The notes beneath the pieces were generated by a model. The model made no database searches. It was not told the DNA's origin and worked only from the letters and a program-made list of their open reading frames with translations. A DNA stretch of 64,000 nt. Origin: CAVVPY01 sp963750295. Lineage in GTDB: Bacteria > Actinomycetota > Actinomycetes > Mycobacteriales > Jatrophihabitantaceae. Made by a program: the position numbers and the translations under genes. This document shows, in pieces, positions 1 to 8,885 of this stretch (positions within the stretch are counted from its first letter, which is position 1; each line of letters opens with the position of its first letter). The stretch lies in contig CAVVPY010000008.1 in assembly GCA_963750295.1 (NCBI GenBank), positions 186,001 to 250,000 of the forward strand, in the 5' to 3' direction.

Positions 1-1
1 C

Positions 2-1339
2 GCCTCCGAAGTGGTTGCCTTCGCCGAGGAGCACGGGTTGCCGATCGCGATCAAGGCCGCGTTCGGCGGCGGCGGGCGGGGCTTGAAGATCGCCCGCGAG
101 ATGAGCACGATCGCCGACCTCTACGACAGCGCCGTGCGCGAGGCAGTGTCCGCCTTCGGGCGCGGCGAGTGCTTCGTCGAGCGCTACCTCGACCGGTCGC
201 GGCACGTCGAGGCCCAGGTGCTCGCTGATCAGCACGGCAACGTGGTGGTCGTCGGAACGCGCGACTGCACGCTGCAACGGCGCAACCAGAAACTGGTCGA
301 GGAGGCACCGGCCCCGTTCCTGACCGACGAGCAGCGCGCCCGCATCCACGAGTCGGCGAAGGCGATCTGCCGTGAGGCCGATTATCACGGCGCCGGCACG
401 GTCGAGTACCTCGTCGGAGCCGACGGCGTGATCAGCTTTCTCGAGGTCAACACCAGGCTGCAGGTCGAGCACCCGGTCACCGAGGAGACCAGCGGCATCG
501 ACCTGGTGCGTGAGCAGTTCCGCATCGCCGAGGGCGAGAAGCTGCGCTTCGACGAGGACCCGAGCCCGCGCGGGCACGCCTTCGAGTTCCGCATCAACGG
601 CGAGGACCCCGGGCGGGGCTTCCTGCCCGCCCCAGGGACGGTCACGACCTACCGCGAGCCCGCCGGTCCGGGCGTTCGCGTCGACTCCGGCATCGAGAAC
701 AACGCGGTGATCGGCGGCGCGTTCGACTCTCTGCTCGCCAAGCTGATCGTGACTGGCGAGACACGTGACGAGGCCCTGGCCCGCGCGCGGCGTGCGCTCG
801 ACGAGTTCGTGGTCGACGGCATGGCGACCGCGCTGCCGTTCCACCGCGCTGTGGTCCGGGACGAGGCATTTGCGCCGAGCACGGGTGAGGCATTCACCGT
901 GTTCACCCAGTGGATCGAGACCGAGTTCGACAACATCATCGAGCCGTTCGGGGCGGCAGCCGATGGCGACGAGGATCAGGGGCCGCGCGAGACGATCGTG
1001 GTCGAGGTCGGCGGCAGGCGGCTCGAGGTCTCGCTACCCGCCGGCTTCGGTGGGAGCGCGGGGTCGGTGCGCAGGGCCGGGCCGAAGCGCTCGGCCGGCA
1101 AGAAGTCCGGCGCAGCTGCATCCGGGGACTCGTTGACCGCGCCCATGCAGGGCACGATCGTCAAGGTCGCTGTCGCGGACGGCGACACCGTCGAAGCCGG
1201 TCAAACCGTCGTCGTCCTCGAGGCGATGAAGATGGAACAGCCGCTCACCGCGCACAAGGCCGGGACGATCAGCAAGCTGGCCGCCGAGGTCGGTGCCGTC
1301 GTGACGTCGGGTTCGGTCATCTGCGATATCACCGGCTGA
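2..1339 (+). CDS. Acetyl/propionyl-CoA carboxylase alpha subunit (biotin carboxylase + BCCP), 5'-truncated by window edge
   Basis: The open frame enters from the left edge, so the start and the first part of the biotin carboxylase domain are missing. The visible part begins in the ATP-grasp domain, with a glycine-rich loop (FGGGGRGLK), followed by the biotin carboxylase C-terminal region (EFRINGEDP). It ends in a biotinyl carrier domain with the biotinylation motif EAMKM (the lysine carries biotin) near the C-terminus. Known role of the family: ATP-dependent carboxylation of biotin, which the beta subunit then uses to carboxylate acetyl- or propionyl-CoA for fatty acid or polyketide precursors. 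The A/K/G-rich linker before BCCP is normal for actinobacterial AccA-type fusions. Which acyl-CoA is used cannot be told from this subunit. Confidence 0.93.
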   Translation, partial: ASEVVAFAEEHGLPIAIKAAFGGGGRGLKIAREMSTIADLYDSAVREAVSAFGRGECFVERYLDRSRHVEAQVLADQHGNVVVVGTRDCTLQRRNQKLVEEAPAPFLTDEQRARIHESAKAICREADYHGAGTVEYLVGADGVISFLEVNTRLQVEHPVTEETSGIDLVREQFRIAEGEKLRFDEDPSPRGHAFEFRINGEDPGRGFLPAPGTVTTYREPAGPGVRVDSGIENNAVIGGAFDSLLAKLIVTGETRDEALARARRALDEFVVDGMATALPFHRAVVRDEAFAPSTGEAFTVFTQWIETEFDNIIEPFGAAADGDEDQGPRETIVVEVGGRRLEVSLPAGFGGSAGSVRRAGPKRSAGKKSGAAASGDSLTAPMQGTIVKVAVADGDTVEAGQTVVVLEAMKMEQPLTAHKAGTISKLAAEVGAVVTSGSVICDITG

Positions 1340-1761
1340 TCGCCGCCGGCGCACCCGCAGGCGTGGCGAACCCATCTGGGGTGGACCCGCACTTTGCGCG
1401 CCGGGTTCGCCGCAGCCGCTATCGTCGCGTCCCGGTGCCACAATGTGGAGGCCGGGTGAAGCGAGCTGGCGTCGCTTACCGAATTCTCATGATTCGGACC
1501 GATCTTCCCTCCGGGCAAAGGAGGGTCGAATTCGGCGAATCGGATATTTGGTACGCACCACACCTCCAGTGGCCCGGGCGGGTGTCGCACCTTGCGTGCC
1601 CGGTGCGTTGCTCGACTGATCCACTTCGTCCTACGTTCGGCTCGGTCTGCCGTGGCATGTCCACCGCCCGAGCTCCCACTCGGCGCGTCGCGCTGTGGCC
1701 GACCCGGCTGCGCATTGCGCGCGACTGAACTTGACCGGCCGAAAGGCAGGGGGGACGGATA
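1340..1761. other. Intergenic region without a recognisable gene
   Basis: This gap between the carboxylase gene and a secreted-protein gene has no convincing ORF. It holds a small hairpin (CCCTCC, 7-base loop, GGAGGG at 1507-1525) and probably the promoter and leader of the downstream gene. I compared it by eye with common riboswitch consensus sequences and recognised none. Confidence 0.5.
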
Positions 1762-3330
1762 ATGAGAAAACGTCGCATAGTGGCTGCGATTGGTGCAGTA
1801 GGCCTCGCAGCAGCGATGAGCACGGTAGTGGCCTCGCAGGCGGCAACGCCGCGGGCAGCAGCAGCGGCTCGGCCGCACGCAACGACTGTGGGCAAGGCCT
1901 CGCCCGGCGCGGTGAGGCATGTAGTGATGCGTAACCTGCCTGCCGGCGGGACCTCGCACGGGATCAACCGCGGTCCGTTGCTCGCAAACGGGAAGCCATC
2001 GGGTTCCCAGCTGCCGAAGGGCCCGTCCACCGGAACCAAGCCCGTAACCTCCACGCGGGGCAGCGTCGAGCCGAAGGTGATCGCCAACCAGTTCGACGGC
2101 GTCAACCTGGCCACCTCCAGTTGCGGCTGCCAGCCGCCGGACGTGAACGCCACGATCGGCCCGAACCACATCGTCGAGGCGGTGAACCTCAGCATCGCCG
2201 TCTACACCAAGACCGGCACGCAGCTGTCGAACATCGCCCTGAGCACCTTCCTCGGCACTGGGGACAGCCTCAGCGACCCCCGCGTGCTCTACGACCCGAC
2301 GTGGGATCGGTACTCCTTGGTCCTCACCGACGTCACCACGCCGACGCTGTGGACCGCCTTCTCGGCGACGTCCGACCCCATGGGCGGTTGGTGGATCTAC
2401 AACTTCGGCATCCCGGGCGTGCCGAGCGGTGGTGTCGCCGACTACCCGATCGTCGGCATGAACCAGGACGCCTACATCTACACCACGAACAACTTCAGCT
2501 CGACGTCCTACCTCAACACGACCGCGTTCGCGCTGGCAAAGGCTCGCGTCTACAACGGCTTCGGCTGGTCGGCCTCGGTGTTCGGCGGTCTGCCGCCGAC
2601 GACGACCCCATCGATCCTCGGTGGCCACCCGAGCCAGCAGGACTACCGCCTGTTCCTGCTGTCGCCGAATGACGGCGCCAACGTGATGGCAGTCTGGTAC
2701 ATGGTCAACCCTGAGCAGATGCTGGCCGGCAACGGCACCAAGCTGAAGTTCAAGGGCAACGTCGCCTACAACTGGGCGGCGCCACCGCGGCGGGTCAACC
2801 AGCCCGGCACCGGCCAGACGCTCGACCCGCTCGACGGTCGCATCGTCTGGGCGGTCAGCCAGTTGGACGGCCGGTTGTGGTTCGCGCACGGCACGGCGGT
2901 CGGCTCCTTCCCCGGGGTCAACTGGGGTTATGTGAACCCGAACTCGATGTCGATCTTCGTCAGCACGGCGTTCCACTCCGGGTCGAGCGACGACTTCAAC
3001 CCGGCGATCGCGGCGCAGCAGCACGGTGCGGCAACCCAGGAGGTTCTGACCTGGGCCTACACCGACACGCCGAACAACGTCCCGACCACCGATGTGTACG
3101 AGATCCACAAGGGCTTCAGCATCGTGCACATCGCGGGTGACCCGTTCTCGTCCGGCGGGGGCAGCACCAGCGAATTCCGCTTCGGTGACTACGCCTCCGT
3201 GGCACCGGAGTACAACGCGGTTGGCACTTGCAACGAGGGCACCTATGCCCTCGTGGCCAACCAGTACTTCGACCCGAGCAACGGCCAGTGGCGCACGCGT
3301 CTGGCGCGCGTCAGGTCGAGCTGTCCGTAG
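1762..3330 (+). CDS. Secreted protein of unknown function, probable beta-propeller fold
   Basis: A 522-residue protein starting at an ATG preceded by a strong purine-rich RBS (GGGGGGA). The N-terminus is a typical Sec signal: basic MRKRR, a hydrophobic stretch to about residue 27, and an alanine-rich cleavage area. The mature part is rich in Gly, Ser, Thr, Asn and aromatic residues. It has repeated strand-like blocks (for example DPRVLYDPTWDRYSLVLTD and FRFGDYASVAPEYNAVG), suggesting an extracellular beta-propeller such as a sialidase-like or exo-repeat fold. I see no catalytic motif. It is followed by a strong hairpin terminator and appears to be a single-gene unit. Confidence 0.8.
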   Translation: MRKRRIVAAIGAVGLAAAMSTVVASQAATPRAAAAARPHATTVGKASPGAVRHVVMRNLPAGGTSHGINRGPLLANGKPSGSQLPKGPSTGTKPVTSTRGSVEPKVIANQFDGVNLATSSCGCQPPDVNATIGPNHIVEAVNLSIAVYTKTGTQLSNIALSTFLGTGDSLSDPRVLYDPTWDRYSLVLTDVTTPTLWTAFSATSDPMGGWWIYNFGIPGVPSGGVADYPIVGMNQDAYIYTTNNFSSTSYLNTTAFALAKARVYNGFGWSASVFGGLPPTTTPSILGGHPSQQDYRLFLLSPNDGANVMAVWYMVNPEQMLAGNGTKLKFKGNVAYNWAAPPRRVNQPGTGQTLDPLDGRIVWAVSQLDGRLWFAHGTAVGSFPGVNWGYVNPNSMSIFVSTAFHSGSSDDFNPAIAAQQHGAATQEVLTWAYTDTPNNVPTTDVYEIHKGFSIVHIAGDPFSSGGGSTSEFRFGDYASVAPEYNAVGTCNEGTYALVANQYFDPSNGQWRTRLARVRSSCP

Positions 3331-3344
3331 TCCGTCACTACCGA

Positions 3345-3372
3345 GCAGGGGGCCGCGCAAGCGGCCCCCTGC
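3345..3372. terminator. Bidirectional hairpin terminator
   Basis: A perfect 12-bp GC-rich stem (GCAGGGGGCCGC / GCGGCCCCCTGC) with a GCAA tetraloop lies just after the stop of the secreted protein and before the end of the convergent gene at 3391. There is no U-tract, as is common in high-GC actinobacteria. Confidence 0.75.
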
Positions 3373-3390
3373 CTCGTTAAGCGGCGCTCG

Positions 3391-3750
3391 TCACGCCTGC
3401 CGCCGCGCGGCGATACGGTCGATGACCTCAGCGCGGCGCCGGGCCGTCGCGGCCATTTCGCTCGTGCGTCGCCGGACCTCGGCGGCCGTCGAGCCGGGCG
3501 AGAACACCATCGCGCGGCCGTCCGGGTGCTCCAGCTCCGGAACCCGTTCGACGAGAGCGGTCTGCTCGACGTGGTGCAGCCCGCTCACCTGGTTGTCGGC
3601 ATCCACCACCGCGACGAGTACGTGGCCGCTCGGAACGCCGGCCAGCCGCTCGACGATCACCTCGGCGTGGAGTTCGAAGATCGCCGCGACCTCGACGGTG
3701 CGGTCCGCGTGCGCGCGTGCCTCGGGGGAGAAGTCTCCGTGATTGGCCAT
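3391..3750 (-). CDS. Conserved hypothetical protein, 119 aa
   Basis: A small soluble protein (MANHGDFSPEARAHADRT...) ending in a basic, helical, arginine-rich tail (ARRRAEVIDRIAARRQA). The middle (VLVAVVDADNQVSGLHHVEQTALVERVPELEHPDG) reads as a compact alpha/beta domain. I do not recognise the family. It lies 26 bp downstream of the reductase at 3777-5180 on the same strand and is probably co-transcribed with it. Codon use matches its neighbours, so I accept it as real. Confidence 0.65.
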   Translation of the reverse strand: MANHGDFSPEARAHADRTVEVAAIFELHAEVIVERLAGVPSGHVLVAVVDADNQVSGLHHVEQTALVERVPELEHPDGRAMVFSPGSTAAEVRRRTSEMAATARRRAEVIDRIAARRQA

Positions 3751-3776
3751 GATCGCCGTCCTGTTCGGTCGAGCTT

Positions 3777-5180
3777 TCAGTCGAGATCGTCGTGCAGCAT
3801 GAGCCGTCGCGCCGCCTCGGCGAGCGAGCCGGACAGCGCCGGATATACCCCGATCGTCGCCGCCAGGTCAGCGACGGTGAGGCTGCGCTGCACGGCCAGG
3901 GTCAACGGGAAGATCAGCTCCGACGCACCGGGCGCCACGACAACCGCGCCGATGACGACGCCGGTTGCCGGGCGGCAGTAGAGCTTGACGAAGCCGTCCC
4001 GGTGGCCCTGCATCTTCGCGCGGGCGTTGGTCGCGAGGGGCAGGGTGACCGTGCGCGAGGCAACCGCGCCGGACGCGATTGCCTGGTAGCCGATCCCGAC
4101 CGTCGCGATCTCGGGATTGGTGAACACGTTCGCGGCGACGGTTTTCAGCCGCAGCGGGGCGACTGCCTCGCCTAGTGCGTGCCACATCGCGATGCGTCCC
4201 TGCATGCCGGCGACGGAGGCGAGCAGCAGCACCCCGGTGCAGTCCCCCGCTGCGTAGACGGACGGGACGGATGTGCGTGACACCCGGTCGACTGCGATGT
4301 AGCCGTTGTCATCCGGTGCGATGCCGACGTGCTCGAGCCCGAGCCCCGCGGTGTTCGGCACCGACCCCACGCACATCAGTGCATGCGATCCCTCGACCGT
4401 GCGGCCGTCCTGGAGGTCGACGACCACGCCGTCCCCGACCCGCTTTACCGCCGACGCTCGCGCTTGACGCACGAGGGCGCCGCCGCGGGTCGTGAACACG
4501 TCCTCGATCACCCGCGCTGCGTCCGGATCCTCGCCGGGCAGTACGCGGTCGCGGCTGGACACCAGGGTCACCGGAACGCCGAGCTCGCTGTAGCCGCTCG
4601 CGAATTCGGCGCCGGTGACGCCCGAGCCGATCACGACGAGGTGTTCGGGAAGCGCGTCCAGGTCGTACACGTCGCGCCACGAGAGGATTCGCTCACCGTC
4701 CGGGACGGCCGCGTCGAGCACGCGCGGCGTTCCCCCTGTGGCCAGCAGGACGATGTCGGCCTCGACGCTGTCGACGGTCGACCCGTCCGGGCCGGCGACA
4801 TCGATGCGGTGGGCGCGGGGCGGCTGGTCGGGTGCGAAGCGGCCGGAGCCAGTCAGCACGCGGACTCCTTCGGCCACCAGCCTGGTGTGGATGTCGCCGG
4901 ACTGCTGCGCGGCCAGGTTCTTGATCCGGGCGTTCACCAGGGACAGGTCGACGTCCACGACGCCCGGATCGGCGCCGATCCCGACGCGGCGCGCATCGCG
5001 GAGTGCCGTGACGCGGTCGCTGGTCGCGATCATGGTCTTGCTCGGTACGCAATCGGTGAGCACGCACGAACCGCCGAGACCGTCGCGATCGATCACCGTC
5101 ACCTCGGCGCCCAATTGTGCCGCCACGAGCGCGGATTCATAGCCGGCCGGCCCACCGCCGACGATCGCGATACGTGTCAC
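3777..5180 (-). CDS. NAD(P)H-quinone/dihydrolipoamide dehydrogenase-type flavoprotein disulfide reductase
   Basis: A 467-residue flavoprotein starting at GTG 5180, immediately before the FAD-binding motif IAIVGGGPAGYESA. The redox-active pair is present as GGSCVLTDCVPSK, a C-x4-C spacing as in this family. A second Rossmann motif (VVIGSGVTGAEFASGYSELG) binds NAD(P)H, the second FAD motif is VYAAGDCTG, and a C-terminal dimerisation domain follows. The sequence resembles actinobacterial LpdA-like quinone reductases more than the E3 of pyruvate dehydrogenase: the usual HAHPT His-Glu motif is replaced by YPALSGSLAEAAR. That suggests quinone or NADPH diaphorase activity. It is transcribed divergently from the gene at 5240. 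Confidence 0.88.
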   Translation of the reverse strand: MTRIAIVGGGPAGYESALVAAQLGAEVTVIDRDGLGGSCVLTDCVPSKTMIATSDRVTALRDARRVGIGADPGVVDVDLSLVNARIKNLAAQQSGDIHTRLVAEGVRVLTGSGRFAPDQPPRAHRIDVAGPDGSTVDSVEADIVLLATGGTPRVLDAAVPDGERILSWRDVYDLDALPEHLVVIGSGVTGAEFASGYSELGVPVTLVSSRDRVLPGEDPDAARVIEDVFTTRGGALVRQARASAVKRVGDGVVVDLQDGRTVEGSHALMCVGSVPNTAGLGLEHVGIAPDDNGYIAVDRVSRTSVPSVYAAGDCTGVLLLASVAGMQGRIAMWHALGEAVAPLRLKTVAANVFTNPEIATVGIGYQAIASGAVASRTVTLPLATNARAKMQGHRDGFVKLYCRPATGVVIGAVVVAPGASELIFPLTLAVQRSLTVADLAATIGVYPALSGSLAEAARRLMLHDDLD

Positions 5181-5239
5181 GCGGCCATTGTCCCCCGTGC
5201 CGGTGCCGGGCCGGTCCGGGCGCCGGTACTCTGCCCGGG

Positions 5240-5710
5240 ATGTCAACGTCAACCAGTGGCGGGCTCTACGCGGCTTACGGATCGAACATGGATCCGGAGC
5301 AGATGCTCGAGCGGTGCCCGCACTCCCCCGCCGCCGGCACCGGGTGGCTCAACGGTTGGCGGTTGAGCTTCGGCGGAGAGGAGCTGGGCTGGGAGGGCGC
5401 GCTGCCGATGGTCGTGCCCGACCCGGACAGCCAGGTGTTCGTCGCCCTGTACGAGATCGCACCGCACGACGCGCGGATGCTCGACTACTGGGAGGGCGCC
5501 GACACCGGGATCTACAACAAGATCACGCTGCGCGTGTCGACGCTCGACGGGGACGTCCTGGCCTGGGTGTACGCACTGGACGGCTACGAGGGTGGGTTGC
5601 CGTCCGCGCGCACCATCGGCCTGATCGCCGAGGCCGCACAGGCCGCCGGCGCGCCGGATGAGTACGTGGCCGACCTGCGGGCCCGTCCATGCCAGTCGAT
5701 CGGTGAGTAA
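5240..5710 (+). CDS. Gamma-glutamylcyclotransferase-like protein
   Basis: A 156-residue protein starting at ATG 5240. The family signature YGSN appears near the N-terminus (YAAYGSNMDPEQM), followed by the expected substrate-pocket strands (VFVALYEIAPHDARMLDYWEG). Members form 5-oxoproline from gamma-glutamyl amines or related small molecules in the cytosol; the exact substrate is unknown here. Length is typical for bacterial GGCT-like proteins. It is divergent from the reductase at 3777-5180 and ends just before a copy of the 55-bp palindromic repeat. Confidence 0.82.
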   Translation: MSTSTSGGLYAAYGSNMDPEQMLERCPHSPAAGTGWLNGWRLSFGGEELGWEGALPMVVPDPDSQVFVALYEIAPHDARMLDYWEGADTGIYNKITLRVSTLDGDVLAWVYALDGYEGGLPSARTIGLIAEAAQAAGAPDEYVADLRARPCQSIGE

Positions 5711-5719
5711 CCGGTCGAC

Positions 5720-5774
5720 GTTTCCCCGGCAGTGACCGGTTTCCGACCCGCCAACCGAACGACACCGGGGAAAC
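5720..5774. repeat. 55-bp palindromic repeat, copy A
   Basis: This element lies exactly between two convergent genes. Its ends, GTTTCCCCGG and CCGGGGAAAC, form a perfect 10-bp stem. The interior (GACCGGTTTC ... CCAACCGAAC) is an imperfect inner stem. It has the same length and end sequences as four copies near 47.6 and 48.7 kb. It may also serve as a terminator here. Confidence 0.75.
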
Positions 5775-5776
5775 CG

Positions 5777-6946
5777 CTACTGGCTCAGCGCCTCGCGGGC
5801 GAGGGCAACCGTGTAGCGCACGCCGATGTCGAGCGCGTCCTCGTCGACGTCGAAGGTGCCCTGATGCAGGTCGAAAGCCCGGCCACCGGGCGGACGGACG
5901 CCGAGCCGGGCCAGCGCCCCCGAGATCTGCCCCAGGTACCAGCCGAAATCCTCGCCGCCCATGCTCTGCTCGGTGTCGACCAGCGCGGCCGGTCCGAGCG
6001 CCGCGAGCACGGCCGCACTCTGCACGGCCACCGCCGCCCGGTCGTTCACCACCGGCGGGACGCCGCGGTGGTACACGACCTCGCCCCGGACGCCGGTCGG
6101 GGCGAGCACCTGTGCGATCAACTCACCGATCAGCTCCTCGGCGATGGCGCTCGCCTCGAGATCGAGTACCCGGACCGTTCCCCGCAGCGTCCCGGTCGTC
6201 GGGATCGCGTTCGGCGCCCGTCCGGCGTCGGCCGATCCCCAGACCAGGGACATCCCGGCGCGCGGATCGACCCGCCGCGATAGCAGGCCGGGCAGCTCGG
6301 TGATCAACAGACCGAGCCCGTACACCAGATCGGCGGTCAGGTGCGGACGCGAGGTGTGCCCGCCCGGCCCGAACAGGTTCACATCCACCTGGTCGCACGC
6401 TGCGGTAATCGGCCCGACGCGAACGCCGATCTCGCCGGTGGTCAGCCGCGGGTCACAGTGCAGCGCGTAGATCTGCGATACGCCATCGAGCACGCCGGCT
6501 TCGAGCACACCCACCGCGCCCCCCGGGACCGTCTCCTCAGCAGGCTGGAACAGCAGCCGCAGCCGCCCGGGCAGCGCCGTGCGGGACAACTGCGCTGCCG
6601 CGGCGAGCAGGATCGCGACGTGCGCGTCGTGACCGCAGCCGTGGCACATGCCGGGGACGGTGGACCGGTAGGGCACCGCCTTCTCGTCCTGGATCGGCAG
6701 CGCGTCGATGTCCGCCCGCAACCCGACGAGCGGCCCGTCGGCAGTGCCGATGTCGCACACCGCGCCCGTCCCCGACGGCAGCACCTGCGGGTCGAGACCG
6801 ACGCCGCGCAACGTGTCGATGATCAGCCCGGTGGTCCGCTTCTCGGCAAAGGCCAGTTCGGGATTGGCATGTAGCTCACGCCGCAGCGCCACGACGTCGA
6901 GCGGGCCGGGCTCGGCACGCGACCTCGCCACGTCGGCGGCGCTCAC
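5777..6946 (-). CDS. M20-family amidohydrolase (aminoacyl/indole-acetamide hydrolase type)
   Basis: A 389-residue metallopeptidase-fold protein with the M20D hallmarks: HANPELAFAEKRT near the N-terminus, RADIDALPI, GMCHGCGHDAH (metal ligands), FQPAEE (catalytic and metal Glu), the dimerisation domain GPGGHTSRPH, and a C-terminal metal-binding region (MGGEDFGWYL). It starts at GTG 6946, overlapping the pdxH stop by four bases (GTGA), so the two form an operon. The likely substrate is an N-acyl or amide-conjugated amino acid, but specificity cannot be read from sequence. Confidence 0.88.
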   Translation of the reverse strand: MSAADVARSRAEPGPLDVVALRRELHANPELAFAEKRTTGLIIDTLRGVGLDPQVLPSGTGAVCDIGTADGPLVGLRADIDALPIQDEKAVPYRSTVPGMCHGCGHDAHVAILLAAAAQLSRTALPGRLRLLFQPAEETVPGGAVGVLEAGVLDGVSQIYALHCDPRLTTGEIGVRVGPITAACDQVDVNLFGPGGHTSRPHLTADLVYGLGLLITELPGLLSRRVDPRAGMSLVWGSADAGRAPNAIPTTGTLRGTVRVLDLEASAIAEELIGELIAQVLAPTGVRGEVVYHRGVPPVVNDRAAVAVQSAAVLAALGPAALVDTEQSMGGEDFGWYLGQISGALARLGVRPPGGRAFDLHQGTFDVDEDALDIGVRYTVALAREALSQ

Positions 6947-7584
6947 GGGGCGAGCCGTTCGAGCGCCCAGGTCGCGCCCGTCGAGCGGAACCGCAGTCGG
7001 TCGTGCAGCCGGTCGGGGCGGCCCTGCCAGAACTCGACGGCATCCGGCGCGATGAGGTAACCGCCCCAGTTCGGCGGCGCCGGTATCTGCCCGTCGCCGA
7101 AGCGCGCCTGCACCCCGGCCAGCTCGTCGAGCAGCACCTGGCGCGAGGCGATCACGCTCGACTGCGGCGAGGCCCACGCGCCGAGCTGCGAACCGCGGGG
7201 ACGGGTGGCGAAGTACGCCTCGGTCTCGGCCCGCCCGACCCGGTGCACCGTCCCGGTCAGCCGGACCTGCCGCTCGTGGGCCGCCCACACGAACACCGCC
7301 GCCGCATACCCGCGCGCGTCCAGGTCCCGGGCCTTCGCCGAGGAGTAGTTGGTGAAAAAGGTCACCCCGCGGCCGTCGATGCCCTTCGCCAGGACGGTAC
7401 GGACCGACGGCCGGCCGCCGTCGTCCACCGTCGCCACCTGCATCGCGTTGGCCTCGACGGCCCCCAGGTCGCTCACGGCGTGCTCGAACCAGGCAAGCAG
7501 CTGGGTCAGCCAATCCGGCGCGATACTTGTTTCGTCCAGGTCGCCGAGCGCGTACTGGCGGCGCAGCGTCGTGGGATCGGTCAT
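6943..7584 (-). CDS. pdxH: Pyridoxamine 5'-phosphate oxidase
   Basis: A FMN-dependent oxidase making pyridoxal 5'-phosphate, about 213 residues. It shows the PNPOx core (VRTVLAKGIDGRGVTFFTNYSSAKARDL, the FMN and substrate site), the RPRGSQLGAWASPQS motif, and the C-terminal dimerisation segment ending WQGRPDRLHDRLRF. The start is ATG 7584, or a GTG two codons upstream; an AAGGA stands 4 bases before the GTG and 10 before the ATG. It is divergent from the citrate synthase gene and overlaps the downstream amidohydrolase by four bases. Confidence 0.93.
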   Translation of the reverse strand: MTDPTTLRRQYALGDLDETSIAPDWLTQLLAWFEHAVSDLGAVEANAMQVATVDDGGRPSVRTVLAKGIDGRGVTFFTNYSSAKARDLDARGYAAAVFVWAAHERQVRLTGTVHRVGRAETEAYFATRPRGSQLGAWASPQSSVIASRQVLLDELAGVQARFGDGQIPAPPNWGGYLIAPDAVEFWQGRPDRLHDRLRFRSTGATWALERLAP

Positions 7585-7679
7585 GGCCACGCCATCCTTG
7601 CACCCGACCTCGGCACGCCGTCAGCCGATACGGGCACAATGGGGGCAGACACAGCCGAACGATGAAGCGGAGCACGTCG

Positions 7680-8786
7680 ATGGCAGACGACTACAGCCCG
7701 GGCCTCGAGGGCGTTATCGCGTTCGAAACCGAGATTGCCGAGCCGGACAAGGACGGCGGCGCGCTGAGGTACCGCGGGGTCGACATCGAAGACCTCGTCG
7801 GCCACGTCACGTTCGGCAACGTGTGGGCACTCCTGGTCGACGGCAAGTTCGGACCTGGCCTGCCGCCGGCCGAGCCCTTCCCGATCCCGGTGCACACCGG
7901 CGACGTGCGGGTCGACGTCCAGGCGGCGCTGGCGATGCTGTCCCCGATCTGGGGCTATCGCCCGCTGCTCGACATCAGCGACGAGGAGGCGCGCGAGCAG
8001 TTGGCCCGCGCCGCGGTCATGGGCCTGTCCTACGTCGCGCAGTCGGCGCGCGGGATGTCGAACCCGGCGATCCCGCAGACGCGCATCGACCAGTGCGACA
8101 CGATCGTCGAGCGGTTCATGACCCGCTGGCGTGGTGAGCCGGACCCCGACCACATCCGCGCGGTGGACGCCTACTTCGTCTCGGCGGCCGAGCACGGGAT
8201 GAATGCCTCGACCTTCACCGCCCGCGTGATCGCCTCGACCGGCGCGGACGTGGCCGCGGCGATGTCCGGCGCGATCGGTGCGATGAGCGGCCCGCTGCAC
8301 GGCGGTGCGCCCGCGCGCGTGCTGCCGATGATCAAGGAGGTCGAGGACAAGGGCGACGCCCGCAAGGTGGTCGCCGGGATTCTCGACCGCCACGAGCGGC
8401 TGATGGGATTCGGTCACCGGGTGTACCGCGCCGAGGACCCGCGAGCGCGCGTCCTGCGTCGTACCTGCCGCGAGCTCAAGGCGCCGCGGTTCGATGCCGC
8501 CGAGGCGCTCGAGCAGGCGGCGCTGGCCGAGTTGCGCGAACGGCGCCCCGATCGCCCGATCGAGACCAACGTCGAGTTCTGGGCGGCCGTCATTCTGGAC
8601 TTCGCCGAGGTTCCGCCGCACATGATGCCCGCGCTGTTCACTTGCGCCCGTACCGGCGGCTGGTCTGCACACATCATGGAGCAGAAGAAGACCGGTCGCC
8701 TCGTCCGGCCGTCCGCGCGCTACATCGGTCCCGAGCCCCGCAAGCCCGAGCAGGTCGAGGGCTGGACCGACATCGCCCACCAGTGA
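7680..8786 (+). CDS. citA: Citrate synthase, short actinobacterial form (citrate synthase 2)
   Basis: A 368-residue citrate synthase condensing oxaloacetate and acetyl-CoA. Visible active-site segments are GPLHGGAPARV (substrate-binding His), MGFGHRVYRAEDPRA (catalytic His and CoA loop), and the C-terminal ARTGGWSAHIMEQ with the terminal RPSARYIGP tail. There is no N-terminal zinc-ribbon-like extension as in long GltA, so it belongs to the short citA type that actinobacteria often carry as a second enzyme. I chose ATG 7680; an in-frame ATG six codons upstream is possible. It is divergent from pdxH and followed by a strong hairpin. Confidence 0.93.
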   Translation: MADDYSPGLEGVIAFETEIAEPDKDGGALRYRGVDIEDLVGHVTFGNVWALLVDGKFGPGLPPAEPFPIPVHTGDVRVDVQAALAMLSPIWGYRPLLDISDEEAREQLARAAVMGLSYVAQSARGMSNPAIPQTRIDQCDTIVERFMTRWRGEPDPDHIRAVDAYFVSAAEHGMNASTFTARVIASTGADVAAAMSGAIGAMSGPLHGGAPARVLPMIKEVEDKGDARKVVAGILDRHERLMGFGHRVYRAEDPRARVLRRTCRELKAPRFDAAEALEQAALAELRERRPDRPIETNVEFWAAVILDFAEVPPHMMPALFTCARTGGWSAHIMEQKKTGRLVRPSARYIGPEPRKPEQVEGWTDIAHQ

Positions 8787-8826
8787 GCAGCAGTTCGGTC
8801 TGCGCCGCTTCCTGACACCGACCGGG

Positions 8827-8860
8827 TCGACCCCGTCCGGACGAATCCGGACGGGGTCGA
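8827..8860. terminator. Bidirectional hairpin terminator
   Basis: A perfect 15-bp stem (TCGACCCCGTCCGGA and its complement) with a CGAA tetraloop sits between the citrate synthase stop and the convergent protease stop at 8886. It probably serves both genes. Confidence 0.8.
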
Positions 8861-8885
8861 AACCGGTGCTGGCCTCATGCTCGAC

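Noticed and set aside
1507..1525. Hairpin CCCTCC/GGAGGG as a riboswitch in the long leader before the secreted protein
   Set aside because: The stem is only 6 bp, and I could match no conserved riboswitch core around it.
1201..3360. 719-residue open frame on the minus strand
   Set aside because: It is antisense to the carboxylase end and the secreted protein. Its Arg/Val-rich composition is that of a GC-rich shadow frame, with no motif and no RBS.
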